Assembly (NCBI GenBank): GCA_965250025.1
Contig: OZ252283.1
Span: 1,302,001 to 1,366,000 of the forward strand
Source of the DNA: CBDDLD01 sp965250025
GTDB taxonomy: Bacteria > Bacteroidota > Bacteroidia > Flavobacteriales > Flavobacteriaceae
Length of the DNA: 64,000 nucleotides
Direction of reading: 5' to 3'
The position numbers and the translations under genes were made by a program. This document shows positions 48,221 through 57,099 of the stretch, in pieces; the first letter of the stretch is position 1; the number at the start of each line of letters is the position of its first letter. The notes under the pieces were generated by a model. It was given only the letters and a program-made list of their open reading frames with translations. It ran no database searches and was not told the origin of the DNA.

Positions 48221-49975
48221 TTAAATGATGTTCTTTTTATAGGTTCTCGATATTGGGATGGTTGTAGAAGGTGCAATGTTCAATGATGTTGCACTGATAG
48301 ATTTGATGTGATTTTTATTAACCAGATATGACCGATGAACCTGTACAAAATTTGGAGGCAGTTGTTCAGCAATTACAGATAGTTTATTTCTATCTATAAC
48401 CTTTTTATTAGTTAAGTAATACTCAACATAATTTCTGTCGGATTTGATGTAGCAAATATCTTCGAGATATATTTTTTGTTTATTATTTAGGATGATGTGT
48501 TTTCGTTCTACCTGTTCTACAATCTTATTTTTTAGGTCTACAACATCTTGTACTTTCTGGTCGCTTTTTTTGTAAGCTCTGAAAAAATAGAATACTAAAA
48601 ATAAAAGCAAGATTGAGATTAGAGCTAGTGTTAATAGGTTATCTCTAAAGAATGACACATTAGATTTAAGGTCAGAGTTTTGATGCTCTAATGTTTCTAC
48701 TTCATTCTTATATTTAATGATGTCTGCAAATGCCTCTTTTTGAAAGTCTATAATATGTTGATTAATAGTATTTGCATGGGTTTTATACAGTAAGCTTTTG
48801 TCTTTATCAATGCTTTCGTAATACTTGGAGAGCACATTGTACGAAAAATTGAGATAATCTAGAAATTGCGTTGTATCAACTTGTTTTAGATTAGTTTCCA
48901 GAGCATTTGCATAAAACAGTGAAGAATCTTTAAGCTGTTGCTTTAGAGAAAAATCTAACAAATAGTTGTGTACGTTTAAAGCTACGAAAGGGCGTTTTGT
49001 TTGATAGGCTAGTGGTTTAAATTTTAAAGTGTATAGGCGATACTTGTCAAATGCATTGGTAGATTTAGCGATTTCACACAGTTGCTCGTATTTTGAAAAT
49101 ACCACACGTACAGGAAGCGAATCGTTTAATGATAGCAGAAGGTCTTCTGCTTTTTTATATTGTGTTTCATGAAGACGAAATTTGGCAAGATATAACTTGG
49201 CAAATGGTAAAATGTCTAAGATTGAGTGCGATTGCATATAATGTTCTGCAGCCTCTGCTTTTCTTATTAAGGGCAATACATCTTCTGATTGTATAGGACG
49301 GGATAAGAGATGATAAACAATGTCCAACTCTGTGATCATGGCAGCAGCCACTTCAGCAGGCGCTTCACTTTTTTTTGCAAATTCCAGTTCCAGATGATTA
49401 TAATGTAGCGCTTTACCCAGTTCTTTTCGGTTCAAATAGATCAGGGCGATTCTTCCAATGACCTCTGTTGTTAGTGCGTAATCATTAGTTTGTTTTAATT
49501 GCTCATAGAGTTCCAAAAAATGATTTAGAGCAACTTCAGATGTCAGTTTGCCTTGCCTTAACTGATATTGAATATCTCTTACTCTTAACCTGAGATAATC
49601 TTCATTTAAAAGATCTATTTGATCGTCTCGAGCAATTTTATGCCCTAAACGTAAGTAATGAAATGCAGTCGTTGTATCCTGTATTGCTATGGCCGAATTA
49701 ACTTTTAATAAGAGACTCTTAACTTTTAAAATACTATTACTCGAAAGTTTTGCATAATAGTAGGCAGAATCCGCATATTTGCTTTGATCTTTTCGCAATT
49801 CTAACATGGCTGCTTTATCAGAAGCTTTACAGAACAGTATACTTTTTATAGAGTCGTTTTCAATGGTTTTTAGCTCTAAAGTTAAATCTCTGACATACTC
49901 ACGATAATGATCTTGCCCGTAACTCAGCGTGTTAATAAGTATATATATAATAAACCAATGTAGTTTACGAAGCAT
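48221..49975 (-). CDS. TPR-containing membrane LytTR regulator
   Basis: A signal peptide or N-terminal anchor (residues 1-20, ...TLSYGQ) precedes a long helical, TPR-like periplasmic region (~25-430). One membrane segment follows near 440-460 (LLTLALISILLLFLVFYFF), then a coiled coil and a C-terminal LytTR domain (KIYLEDICYIKSDRNYVEYY ... FVQVHRSYLVNKNHIKSI). This fuses the sensor layout of the TPR kinase at 41985 directly to the DNA-binding module of its response regulator, bypassing phosphorelay. It is transcribed alone. A TATTTTTG -7 element sits at 50005-49998 on the minus strand with a TTG 24 nt upstream. Targets may include the T9SS gene just downstream. Confidence 0.85.
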   Translation of the reverse strand: MLRKLHWFIIYILINTLSYGQDHYREYVRDLTLELKTIENDSIKSILFCKASDKAAMLELRKDQSKYADSAYYYAKLSSNSILKVKSLLLKVNSAIAIQDTTTAFHYLRLGHKIARDDQIDLLNEDYLRLRVRDIQYQLRQGKLTSEVALNHFLELYEQLKQTNDYALTTEVIGRIALIYLNRKELGKALHYNHLELEFAKKSEAPAEVAAAMITELDIVYHLLSRPIQSEDVLPLIRKAEAAEHYMQSHSILDILPFAKLYLAKFRLHETQYKKAEDLLLSLNDSLPVRVVFSKYEQLCEIAKSTNAFDKYRLYTLKFKPLAYQTKRPFVALNVHNYLLDFSLKQQLKDSSLFYANALETNLKQVDTTQFLDYLNFSYNVLSKYYESIDKDKSLLYKTHANTINQHIIDFQKEAFADIIKYKNEVETLEHQNSDLKSNVSFFRDNLLTLALISILLLFLVFYFFRAYKKSDQKVQDVVDLKNKIVEQVERKHIILNNKQKIYLEDICYIKSDRNYVEYYLTNKKVIDRNKLSVIAEQLPPNFVQVHRSYLVNKNHIKSISATSLNIAPSTTIPISRTYKKNII

Positions 49976-49997
49976 AGTTATAAAAGTAAATACGATT

Positions 49998-50032
49998 CAA
50001 AAATAGCCTAAACATTTAAATAATTTAACCAA
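49998..50032 (-). promoter_or_regulatory. Candidate promoter of the TPR-LytTR gene
   Basis: On the minus strand TATTTTTG (50005-49998) fits TAnnTTTG. A TTG at 50032-50030 is 24 nt upstream, one more than the usual range. Confidence 0.4.
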
Positions 50033-50145
50033 TAGCTTAATTGAGTAGTATTTAAAATAAGCAATTAGAACGTAAGGTGATAAATATCATATTTATTAAA
50101 TGGTACATGCTTTAATTTTATGCTGAAAATATAAAGACAGTAAAC

Positions 50146-50295
50146 ATGATGAAGACGTTAATAGCATTAGTATACGATTGGACCAATGGTGTTGTAATGA
50201 TAACAGTATTTGCCTTGGTTTGTATAATTTTAGTCAGTGTGTTAGTGAACTTTATGGCTGGCGGTAAGAAAAAGGATAATTCTAAAGAAGAATAA
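50146..50295 (+). CDS. 49-aa single-TM small protein
   Basis: ATG at 50146 (a second ATG follows at 50149) opens a 49-codon frame. The product has an N-terminal MMKTLIALVYDWTNGVV, one membrane segment (about residues 15-36, VVMITVFALVCIILVSVLV) and a charged tail (GGKKKDNSKEE). Composition and topology look like a real small membrane protein, and similar ones occur in flavobacteria as far as I recall. It lies 75 nt upstream of the DUF4870 gene, possibly co-transcribed. Function unknown. Confidence 0.6.
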   Translation: MMKTLIALVYDWTNGVVMITVFALVCIILVSVLVNFMAGGKKKDNSKEE

Positions 50296-50370
50296 ATAGC
50301 TCATATACATTTAAGATATGAGATTTCTGTTTTTAATGTAACATTTTTTTCCAATCTGCGTCCAATAAGC

Positions 50371-50733
50371 ATGGAATCAAATTATCACACATTAAAGCGA
50401 GAAGATAACCAGCTGCTTGTCATTACACATTTGACACAACTTATTACATTAATCACTGGTTTTGGAAGTTTATTGGTACCGTTAATCTTGTGGGTTACTC
50501 AAAAAGATAAGGTTTACCAAATGGATGTACATGGAAAGGCAATTTTAAACTTTCAATTGAGTATCATATTATATACTATTATATGTGTGCCTCTGGTCTT
50601 TATATTTGGATTGGGGTTATTAGGATTTGTCATCATAGGAATCATTTCTATAGTATTTCCAATTGTTAATGCTATAAAAGCAAGCAATGGCGAACTACCA
50701 AGTTATCCCTTATCTCTTAATTTTGTTAGTTAG
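50371..50733 (+). CDS. DUF4870 domain membrane protein
   Basis: This 120-residue protein has three hydrophobic segments and matches the DUF4870 (Tic20-like) pattern: LLVITHLTQLITLITGFGSL, LVPLILWVTQKDKV, MDVHGKAILNFQLSIILY and a final FPIVNAIKASNGE. The family is widespread and its function is unknown. The gene ends at a strong terminator shared with dnaN. Confidence 0.88.
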   Translation: MESNYHTLKREDNQLLVITHLTQLITLITGFGSLLVPLILWVTQKDKVYQMDVHGKAILNFQLSIILYTIICVPLVFIFGLGLLGFVIIGIISIVFPIVNAIKASNGELPSYPLSLNFVS

Positions 50734-50755
50734 TTATTTTATTAAAGAGGTAAAG

Positions 50756-50784
50756 AAAACGCTCACTTTATAGTGAGCGTTTTT
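50756..50784. terminator. Bidirectional rho-independent terminator
   Basis: AAAACGCTCACT (50756-50767) pairs perfectly with AGTGAGCGTTTT (50772-50783) around loop TTAT. It lies between the convergent DUF4870 and dnaN genes. Confidence 0.85.
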
Positions 50785-50807
50785 GGTATATGATTATGCG
50801 TCGTCGT

Positions 50808-51926
50808 TTAGTTGTTTAACATGACTGGCATGACTAACATGGTGACATGCTCACCTTCGTCTAAACCGTCATTAGGAGTTAAAATACCAGCTCGGTTAGG
50901 TAAACTCATTTCTAACTGGACATTATCGGCATTTAAATTGTTTAACATTTCGGTAAGGAAACGCGAATTAAAACCTATTTGCATATCATCACCCTGATAA
51001 TCACAGCTTAAACGCTCTTCAGCTTTATTACTGTAATCGATATCTTCAGCAGAGATATTTAATTCAGCTCCGGCAATTTTCAAACGGATTTGATGAGTGG
51101 TTTTATTAGAAAAAATACTCACACGTTTAACTGAATTTAAGAACTGTGTACGATCTATAACAAGTTTATTAGGATTTTCTTTAGGAATTACGGCTTCATA
51201 ATTAGGGTATTTTCCATCTATTAAGCGGCAAACCAATACAGAGTTTTCAAAACTGAACTTAGCATTAGATTCATTATACTCTACTGTAACATCATCATCA
51301 CTACCAGCTAAAATACCTTTCAAAAGATTTAAAGGTTTTTTAGGCATTATAAATTCGGCGACTTCATTGGCAGCAACATCAGCTCTTGTATATTTTACCA
51401 ATTTATGTGCATCAGTAGCAACAAACGTAAGACTCTCTTGCGAAAACTGAAAAAACACACCACTCATTACCGGTCTGAGATCATCGTTACCGGCAGCAAA
51501 AATAGTTTTACTTATGGCGGTAGCCAGAATATCTCCCATTATGGTTGTGGTACTTGGATTTTCCAGAGCTACTGCTTTAGGAAATTCAGCACCATCAGCA
51601 TAAGCTAAGGCATATTTACCATGACTGGAACTAATCTCCACAGTATTATTATCCTCAACAACAAAGGTCAACGGTTGCTCAGGAAATGTTTTTAAGGTGT
51701 CTAATAGTAATCTTGCCGGTAAAGCAATGCTGCCTTCAGATTCACTTTCTACATTGATCACTGATGACATTGTAGTTTCTAAGTCACTGGCAGAAACCGT
51801 AAGTTCAGATTGATTAAGCTCAAATAGGAAATTATCTAAAATAGGAAGCGTGTTGCTATTATTAATAACACCACCTAAAACCTGTAATTGTTTTAATAAA
51901 TAGGTACTTGAAACTATAAATTTCAT
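50808..51926 (-). CDS. dnaN: DNA polymerase III sliding clamp (beta subunit)
   Basis: The protein starts MKFIVSSTYLLKQLQVLGGV, the usual flavobacterial DnaN N-terminus, so 51926 is preferred over the ATG at 51932. At 372 residues it has the length of a three-domain clamp. SIALPARLLLDTLK, PVMSGVFFQFSQESLTFVATDAHKL and the C-terminal VTMLVMPVM are clamp signatures. It tethers the replicase and repair factors to DNA. It lies downstream of gldG on the same strand, an arrangement common in the family. dnaA is not present, so this is not evidence of the replication origin. Confidence 0.95.
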   Translation of the reverse strand: MKFIVSSTYLLKQLQVLGGVINNSNTLPILDNFLFELNQSELTVSASDLETTMSSVINVESESEGSIALPARLLLDTLKTFPEQPLTFVVEDNNTVEISSSHGKYALAYADGAEFPKAVALENPSTTTIMGDILATAISKTIFAAGNDDLRPVMSGVFFQFSQESLTFVATDAHKLVKYTRADVAANEVAEFIMPKKPLNLLKGILAGSDDDVTVEYNESNAKFSFENSVLVCRLIDGKYPNYEAVIPKENPNKLVIDRTQFLNSVKRVSIFSNKTTHQIRLKIAGAELNISAEDIDYSNKAEERLSCDYQGDDMQIGFNSRFLTEMLNNLNADNVQLEMSLPNRAGILTPNDGLDEGEHVTMLVMPVMLNN

Positions 51927-51963
51927 TTGCAAAAAGTATGTTTTATCAATTTATTTAGTCTTA

Positions 51964-51999
51964 CAAATATATCTTAATACTACTGTTTTCTAAAACAAA
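51964..51999 (-). promoter_or_regulatory. Candidate dnaN promoter
   Basis: On the minus strand TATATTTG (51971-51964) is an exact TAnnTTTG element 38 nt before the dnaN start. TTTG at 51999-51996 lies 24 nt further upstream, slightly beyond the usual spacing. Confidence 0.45.
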
Positions 52000-52013
52000 C
52001 TTATTAACAAAAT

Positions 52014-53687
52014 CTAGGTGTATTTTCGCTTTCTGAAGTAATTGAATAAATATCCAAAAATGGCCAAAAGAATCAGCGGAAGCACAATGTTTATAAGCTG
52101 CCATCGTGTTCTTTCTTTTTCTGTTTTTTCAGAATCTAAAAATGAGATATTAATTTCCTTGGTTCTAATGTTTATAAGTCCGGAGTCGTCGAGTAAATAA
52201 TTGACCGTATTCAAAAGAAATTCTTTATTTCCGAATTTCCGTCCGGTAAATCGATCAAAACCAAGTTCAACAGGTTGATTTCTGGCAACCTCATTTTTAA
52301 TGACATCACCATCAGAGATCACCACAATTTTAGCATCGTTGGTTGTACTTTTGTAATCCTTGACTTTAAATGGCAGAATACGCTTGTCGTAAACCGAGAC
52401 TATATTGCCTTCAAGTAATACTGCCAAGTCTTGTTTACCTGCATTGTATAAGGATTCATCGGGAGCTTTAGTAATATCAGATAATGCAATAGCGGTCAAT
52501 GGTCCCTCAAGTTTTGATCGGTCAGCACTTTGCAATAAGATGGTTTTTTTAGTTTTGTTTTTTAGCGTATCGATAGGACTTGCAAAATCAAATTTTACCA
52601 GATTGAGATTGTTACTAATTGGGTGCTCCGGATTCGATGCCGCCAAAGGAGAGTATTGCCATTGTACAGGTTGAAATTGCGCATTGTTACCTTCCCCTAT
52701 AGCCAGTGTAATAGGTGCAGAGTAAAGAGATTTTACGAGGCTGGGATTAATTCTTACGCCATATTTAAAGAAAAAATCATTAAGATTAAGATCTTTCATA
52801 ATAGATACAGAATTGCCCTGATCGTTATATAAGCTGTCTTTATCCATAATTATGGCTTCTGTAAGCCAGATGCTTTTACCACCGTACATGGTATATTGGT
52901 CCAGGACTAGTTTTTCATCTTCAGTAAAAGGTTCATTAGGTTTTGCAGATATAATAAGATCGTAGGTTTTTAATCTATCTAATGTATGGTTAGGATTAGT
53001 CGCAACACTGTCTAAAGTAAAAGGTGCTATCTTATAATAAGGTTTAATGGTTCTTAGAAAATCGGCGATATAAATATCTCCCAATTGGCCGTTACCTTTA
53101 AGAATAGCTATTTTTTTACTTTTGGGTTTTACGATCTTACTAAACCCATCCGCAAAGGCATACTCTAAATGTTGTATGGAGTTGGTAATTTGCTGTTTGA
53201 GATCGGAAGTCAAATCCTTTTTTAATAACGGTATAGGCGTCTTTTTGTTATGGTAACTTGCATAAGCCCATGGAAAAATGAGTTCTTGAGTAACTTTGCC
53301 ATTAGTTCTGGTACTATTGATATAAGGCTCTAAACCACTTTGTGTTAATTCTCTAATATTGCGATCTCGGGTAGATTCATTTTCAATAGGATCAATGTAA
53401 TTGACTTTAATCAGAGGATTTAATAAGGTCAATTCTTCAATGAGTTGTTTAGTTTCGGTTTGTAGTAGCCTAAACTCAGAAGGGAAATTCCCCTGTAAGA
53501 ACACATCAATGACCATGGGGGCATCTATGTCCTTTACAATACTTACAGTGGCATCAGAAAGTGTATAACGTTGATCTTCGGTGAGGTCAAAACGTTTGAA
53601 GAGCCTAGAGCTTATAATGTTCAAAACAATTAAGCCTGCCAGTAATAGTAGTATTTGTCTAATATTAGTCTTCTGTTTTAGCATCAA
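52014..53687 (-). CDS. gldG: Gliding-motility ABC transporter component GldG
   Basis: This 557-residue protein has membrane segments at both ends (IRQILLLLAGLIVLNIISSRLF and IVLPLILLAIFGYLFNYF) and a large extracytoplasmic ABC-type-uncharacterised-transporter domain between, as in GldG. Family motifs include FDLTEDQRYTLSD, LNPLIKVNYIDPIENES and a C-terminal RFTGRKFGNKEFLLNTVNYLLDD. With GldF and the ATPase GldA (not in this window) it forms the transporter needed for gliding in Flavobacterium, and the same genes are often found in T9SS-bearing relatives. Its start overlaps the inserted 166-aa gene by about 23 nt. Confidence 0.93.
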   Translation of the reverse strand: MMLKQKTNIRQILLLLAGLIVLNIISSRLFKRFDLTEDQRYTLSDATVSIVKDIDAPMVIDVFLQGNFPSEFRLLQTETKQLIEELTLLNPLIKVNYIDPIENESTRDRNIRELTQSGLEPYINSTRTNGKVTQELIFPWAYASYHNKKTPIPLLKKDLTSDLKQQITNSIQHLEYAFADGFSKIVKPKSKKIAILKGNGQLGDIYIADFLRTIKPYYKIAPFTLDSVATNPNHTLDRLKTYDLIISAKPNEPFTEDEKLVLDQYTMYGGKSIWLTEAIIMDKDSLYNDQGNSVSIMKDLNLNDFFFKYGVRINPSLVKSLYSAPITLAIGEGNNAQFQPVQWQYSPLAASNPEHPISNNLNLVKFDFASPIDTLKNKTKKTILLQSADRSKLEGPLTAIALSDITKAPDESLYNAGKQDLAVLLEGNIVSVYDKRILPFKVKDYKSTTNDAKIVVISDGDVIKNEVARNQPVELGFDRFTGRKFGNKEFLLNTVNYLLDDSGLINIRTKEINISFLDSEKTEKERTRWQLINIVLPLILLAIFGYLFNYFRKRKYT

Positions 53688-54165
53688 AAGTAAGTTCTTC
53701 TTTATAGGTTTTTAGCTGAATTACAGTATTGTTTTTAAAAATAATCTCAACACAATCTTTTTGAGTGTTTAAAGCACCGGGTTCTATGCCCAAACCATAA
53801 TTCCAATGGTCATTACTATGTGTTTTTTTTGCATCGTCCCAACTTAACCATTCATACTTTCCAAGGAGGTGCTCAATGGAAGGTTTGTCCATACCAATAA
53901 GGGTGTCACTTGCTATCACATGATCTATCATTTCATAACGTAATCGTGGTTTTTCTATCCAAGCTTCAGCATTGAAATATTTTTGGTGATGGTAATTACT
54001 AAGGATATTTATAAAAGGATAAAACAAATAGAAATATACTACAGGTGTTAATGCAATACTAATGAGGATCGTAAGCCATTTACGTTTATCTATGGTATTC
54101 ATGAACAAATACAGTAACACAAATACAATAATCATAAAAATGACAAGTAGTGGCGTAATGATCAT
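53665..54165 (-). CDS. Membrane protein inserted between gldF and gldG
   Basis: This 166-residue protein has two N-terminal membrane segments (about residues 3-22 and 29-52) and a soluble C-terminal domain. The core of that domain (LIGMDKPSIEHLLGKYEWL ... HWNYGLG ... CVEIIFKNNTVIQLKTY) looks like the small alpha-beta fold of BamE/SmpA-type proteins. It begins 2 nt after gldF and overlaps gldG by 23 nt, so it is translated as part of the gliding transporter operon. gldF and gldG are normally adjacent. Possible accessory subunit of GldFG; alternatively a passenger. Confidence 0.8.
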   Translation of the reverse strand: MIITPLLVIFMIIVFVLLYLFMNTIDKRKWLTILISIALTPVVYFYLFYPFINILSNYHHQKYFNAEAWIEKPRLRYEMIDHVIASDTLIGMDKPSIEHLLGKYEWLSWDDAKKTHSNDHWNYGLGIEPGALNTQKDCVEIIFKNNTVIQLKTYKEELTFDAKTED

Positions 54166-54167
54166 GT

Positions 54168-54890
54168 TTAGCTGGTTTTGATATTGGTTTTAGTAATGAC
54201 TAAGAATAATAAAGTAACAGAGATAAAATATACCAAATCTCGAGTGTCTATAACACCTCTGCTAATACTTTTATAATGTGCTTCTAATCCTAAGTTTTCA
54301 AGATAGATAAAATCACCAAAAATGCGATATTCAGAAAGCCCTTCAAAACCAAAGTAAAAAAAGAAGCATATGAATACAGCAATAATAAATGCCACGATTT
54401 GATTGTTAGAAAGAGTAGATGCAAAAACACCAATGGCTGTAAAGGCAGAAGCCAAAAACAACAGTCCAAAATAAGAGCCTATAGTACTTCCCATATCTAT
54501 ACTTCCTGTGGGATCACTTAAGGTATTTACCGTATAAACATAAAGTAGCGTGGGTAACAAGGCAATTATAATAAGAAATAGTGCACCAAAATATTTACCA
54601 AGTACAATATTAAAATGCGATATGGGTTTTGTGAGTAATAACTCCAGAGTGCCTTGTTTTTTCTCATCACTAAAGCTTCTCATTGTCACAGCAGGCACTA
54701 AAAAAATAAGAACCCAAGGTGCCAATAAAAAGAAAGAGGACAGGTCGGCATAACCATTATCTAAGATGTTGAAATTTCCTTTGAATAACCAGAGGAAAAG
54801 ACCATTGAGCAATAAAAAAACCGCAATGACCAAATAACCTATTGGCGAGGCAAAAAACGTATTAATTTCTTTTTTTAGTATGGCAAGCAT
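54168..54890 (-). CDS. gldF: Gliding-motility ABC transporter permease GldF
   Basis: This 240-residue permease has about six membrane segments. The ABC-2 family N-terminus is EINTFFASPIGYLVIAVFLL, and the conserved MRSFSDEKKQGTLELLLTKP cytoplasmic loop contacts the ATPase. It is the standard partner of GldG and GldA; these three are required for gliding in Flavobacterium johnsoniae. It is 9 nt downstream of the monooxygenase-like gene and 2 nt upstream of the inserted membrane protein. Confidence 0.93.
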   Translation of the reverse strand: MLAILKKEINTFFASPIGYLVIAVFLLLNGLFLWLFKGNFNILDNGYADLSSFFLLAPWVLIFLVPAVTMRSFSDEKKQGTLELLLTKPISHFNIVLGKYFGALFLIIIALLPTLLYVYTVNTLSDPTGSIDMGSTIGSYFGLLFLASAFTAIGVFASTLSNNQIVAFIIAVFICFFFYFGFEGLSEYRIFGDFIYLENLGLEAHYKSISRGVIDTRDLVYFISVTLLFLVITKTNIKTS

Positions 54891-54899
54891 AATATTCTC

Positions 54900-55196
54900 T
54901 TAAGGCAAACTTACAAGTTTATCAACACTCCAGGCTTCTGGCTTGGCATTAAAAAGAGGTTTGGTTTTTGACCAAACACTTTTAAAAAGATCAGAGGTTC
55001 TGTAAGTGTTCAAATCTGTCTCAGTATTCCAATAGCTATACGTGAAAAACACATTTGTATTGTGTTGATCCCTGTATAATTCCAAAAACTGGCAGCCGTC
55101 AAACTGGCGGATTTTATATTTATTGGCTTCAAAGTTAGACAAGAAGATGTCAATTTTAGAAGGATCAAAGCTCATTTTTACAATTCTTACTAACAT
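54900..55196 (-). CDS. ABM-family putative monooxygenase
   Basis: This 98-residue protein is a single ferredoxin-like ABM domain: MLVRIVKMSFDPSKIDIFLS, then FDGCQFLELYRDQHNTNVFF and the ending YWNTETDLNTYRTSDLFKSV. The family includes quinol monooxygenases and haem-degrading enzymes, as well as members with no known activity. No haem-ligand assignment is possible. It lies 2 nt after the SAM hydrolase gene and 9 nt before gldF, so it is in the same transcription unit. Confidence 0.8.
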   Translation of the reverse strand: MLVRIVKMSFDPSKIDIFLSNFEANKYKIRQFDGCQFLELYRDQHNTNVFFTYSYWNTETDLNTYRTSDLFKSVWSKTKPLFNAKPEAWSVDKLVSLP

Positions 55197-55198
55197 GA

Positions 55199-56035
55199 TT
55201 AAGTTTTAGAAAAAGTTACAGTAACAGTATCCATAGCCTTAAGCCCCATAAGTGTTGAGGCACTGCCAACAGTTTCACAGTTACTTTTATATACAGCGAT
55301 TTCCAAATATCCTGAAGCATTAAATACAACCAACCCCCGGCCTTCATCATTACGCTTATCTTCAGGAGTATCAAAATTGACAATATCACTGTATTTTTGA
55401 TGAATGGTTTTGAATTTATAATTTCTTGCAGAAATTTCAAAAGCTCTGGTTTTTTGTACAGATTCAAAAAATTTACGCCTGATATTGGTAATGACATTTC
55501 CGTAATTATCGATATAAATAATACTGCCTATAATCTGATTTTGCTCATCATTGACAAACGGAATAAGATTCTTTATCGGTTTTATGGTGTTAATAACTTT
55601 TCCAATAACCTCCAAAGTACCGCCTCGGGCAATATGGCAAGCCACTTTTACAAAAACATCAAGAACCGGAAAACTGGTTTCGATCTTATCATGAATATTG
55701 ATTTCTACAATTTTCTCTGGTGCAATCTCTGCACATATCATACTCATAATACCATTGTTAGCGCATATGAAGTAATGATCGTCTAACTTTAATGCAATAT
55801 GCTTGTTTTCAGGGTTTAACTCCGAATCTATACCTATAATATGAATGGTGCCTTTTGGGAAGCTGCTGTAGGCATTTTGTATAATGTATGCTGCTTCAGA
55901 AATATTAAATGGCGAAACAGAATGCGAAATATCAACAATTCTAACGTCAGAAAGCTCACTATATATAGCCCCTTTTATAGCACCGGCAAAGTGATCTTTT
56001 TCCCCAAAATCAGTTGTTAATGTTATGATTGGCAT
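55199..56035 (-). CDS. SAM hydroxide adenosyltransferase (SAM hydrolase, DUF62)
   Basis: At 278 residues it matches the SAM_adeno_trans family: N-terminal ITLTTDFGEKDHFAGAIKG, then VDISHSVSPFNISEAAYIIQ, YFICANNGIMSMI and IIYIDNYGNVITNI. The family enzymes convert S-adenosylmethionine to adenosine and methionine, using water in most bacteria and halide in the chlorinase/fluorinase members. Nothing here argues for halide use. First gene of the minus-strand operon leading to gldF and gldG, divergent from phoH. Confidence 0.9.
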   Translation of the reverse strand: MPIITLTTDFGEKDHFAGAIKGAIYSELSDVRIVDISHSVSPFNISEAAYIIQNAYSSFPKGTIHIIGIDSELNPENKHIALKLDDHYFICANNGIMSMICAEIAPEKIVEINIHDKIETSFPVLDVFVKVACHIARGGTLEVIGKVINTIKPIKNLIPFVNDEQNQIIGSIIYIDNYGNVITNIRRKFFESVQKTRAFEISARNYKFKTIHQKYSDIVNFDTPEDKRNDEGRGLVVFNASGYLEIAVYKSNCETVGSASTLMGLKAMDTVTVTFSKT

Positions 56036-56081
56036 AAGCTAATTGTTGATATTTTTTTAAGTTTTACTCTGGTAAAATTGT

Positions 56082-56105
56082 TAGATTTGTTGACACACAA
56101 AACTA
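56082..56105. promoter_or_regulatory. Divergent -7 elements for phoH and the SAM-hydrolase/gld operon
   Basis: On the plus strand TAGATTTG (56082-56089) fits TAnnTTTG and lies 56 nt before the phoH start. On the minus strand TAGTTTTG (56105-56098) fits the same consensus and lies 62 nt before the SAM hydrolase start. No well-spaced -33 element accompanies either one. Confidence 0.4.
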
Positions 56106-56145
56106 ATAAAACAAAACAGATTAATACATTAAATAACATTAGCTT

Positions 56146-57099
56146 TTGAATGAACTTATCTTAGAGCTTGAAGAAATCTCTCCTAAAGAATTTTTCGGAG
56201 CACAAAACGTCAATATTGAACTATTAAAAAAGTATTTTCCTAAATTAAAGATTGTAGCTAGGGGTAACAAGATTAAGGCCTATGGTGATGAAGACCTCTT
56301 AGAAGAATTTGATCTGAGAATGGGCATGTTGATGGCGCATTTTGGAAAGTATAATAAGCTTGATGAGAATGCGATAGAACGTGTGCTGACAAGTGTTAGT
56401 AGTGACGATTATGCCACATCACCAAAAAGTGGAGAAGTTATCGTTCATGGTGTAGGTGGTAAGCTCATTAAAGCACAAACCGCCAACCAGCGAAAGCTGG
56501 TAGAAAGTATGCGCAAAAATGACATGGTATTTGCCATAGGTCCTGCAGGTACCGGAAAAACCTATACGGGCGTTGCATTGGCAGTACAAGCGCTAAAAAA
56601 TAAAGAGGTTAAACGTATTATTCTTACCAGACCGGCCGTAGAAGCCGGAGAAAACTTAGGGTTTTTACCCGGAGATCTAAAAGAAAAGCTAGATCCTTAC
56701 ATGCAGCCATTATACGATGCACTAAGAGATATGATTCCGGCAGAAAAACTCTCTAATTTTATAGAAAATGGTGTCATACAGATTGCACCTTTAGCATTTA
56801 TGAGAGGGCGAACGCTTGATAATGCTTTTGTCATATTAGATGAAGGGCAAAATACAACACATAACCAAATGAAGATGTTCTTAACCCGAATGGGAAAGAA
56901 TGCTAAATTTTTGTTGACCGGAGATCCGGGACAGGTCGATTTACCACGACGCACAATTTCAGGATTAAAAGAAGCTTTATTGATCCTTAAAAATGTGGAT
57001 GGTGTAGGCATCGTATTTTTAGATGATAAGGACGTTATCCGTCACAAATTAGTGAAAAAGATCATTTCGGCATATAAAGATATTGAGAATAGAGATTAA
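56146..57099 (+). CDS. phoH: PhoH family ATPase, TTG start
   Basis: No ATG is suitably placed; TTG at 56146 followed by NELILELEEISPKEFFG gives the expected PhoH N-terminus. Walker A is GPAGTGKT (132-139) and Walker B is FVILDEGQ; NTTHNQMKMFLTRMG and LTGDPGQVDLP are further family motifs. PhoH-like proteins are ATPases linked to RNA metabolism and stress; the exact role is not settled. The stop overlaps the purC start by one base (TAATG). Confidence 0.92.
   Translation: MNELILELEEISPKEFFGAQNVNIELLKKYFPKLKIVARGNKIKAYGDEDLLEEFDLRMGMLMAHFGKYNKLDENAIERVLTSVSSDDYATSPKSGEVIVHGVGGKLIKAQTANQRKLVESMRKNDMVFAIGPAGTGKTYTGVALAVQALKNKEVKRIILTRPAVEAGENLGFLPGDLKEKLDPYMQPLYDALRDMIPAEKLSNFIENGVIQIAPLAFMRGRTLDNAFVILDEGQNTTHNQMKMFLTRMGKNAKFLLTGDPGQVDLPRRTISGLKEALLILKNVDGVGIVFLDDKDVIRHKLVKKIISAYKDIENRD

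Noticed and set aside
50808..51926. Replication origin near dnaN
   Set aside because: No dnaA gene, no cluster of DnaA boxes seen, and in this phylum dnaN is often away from the origin.
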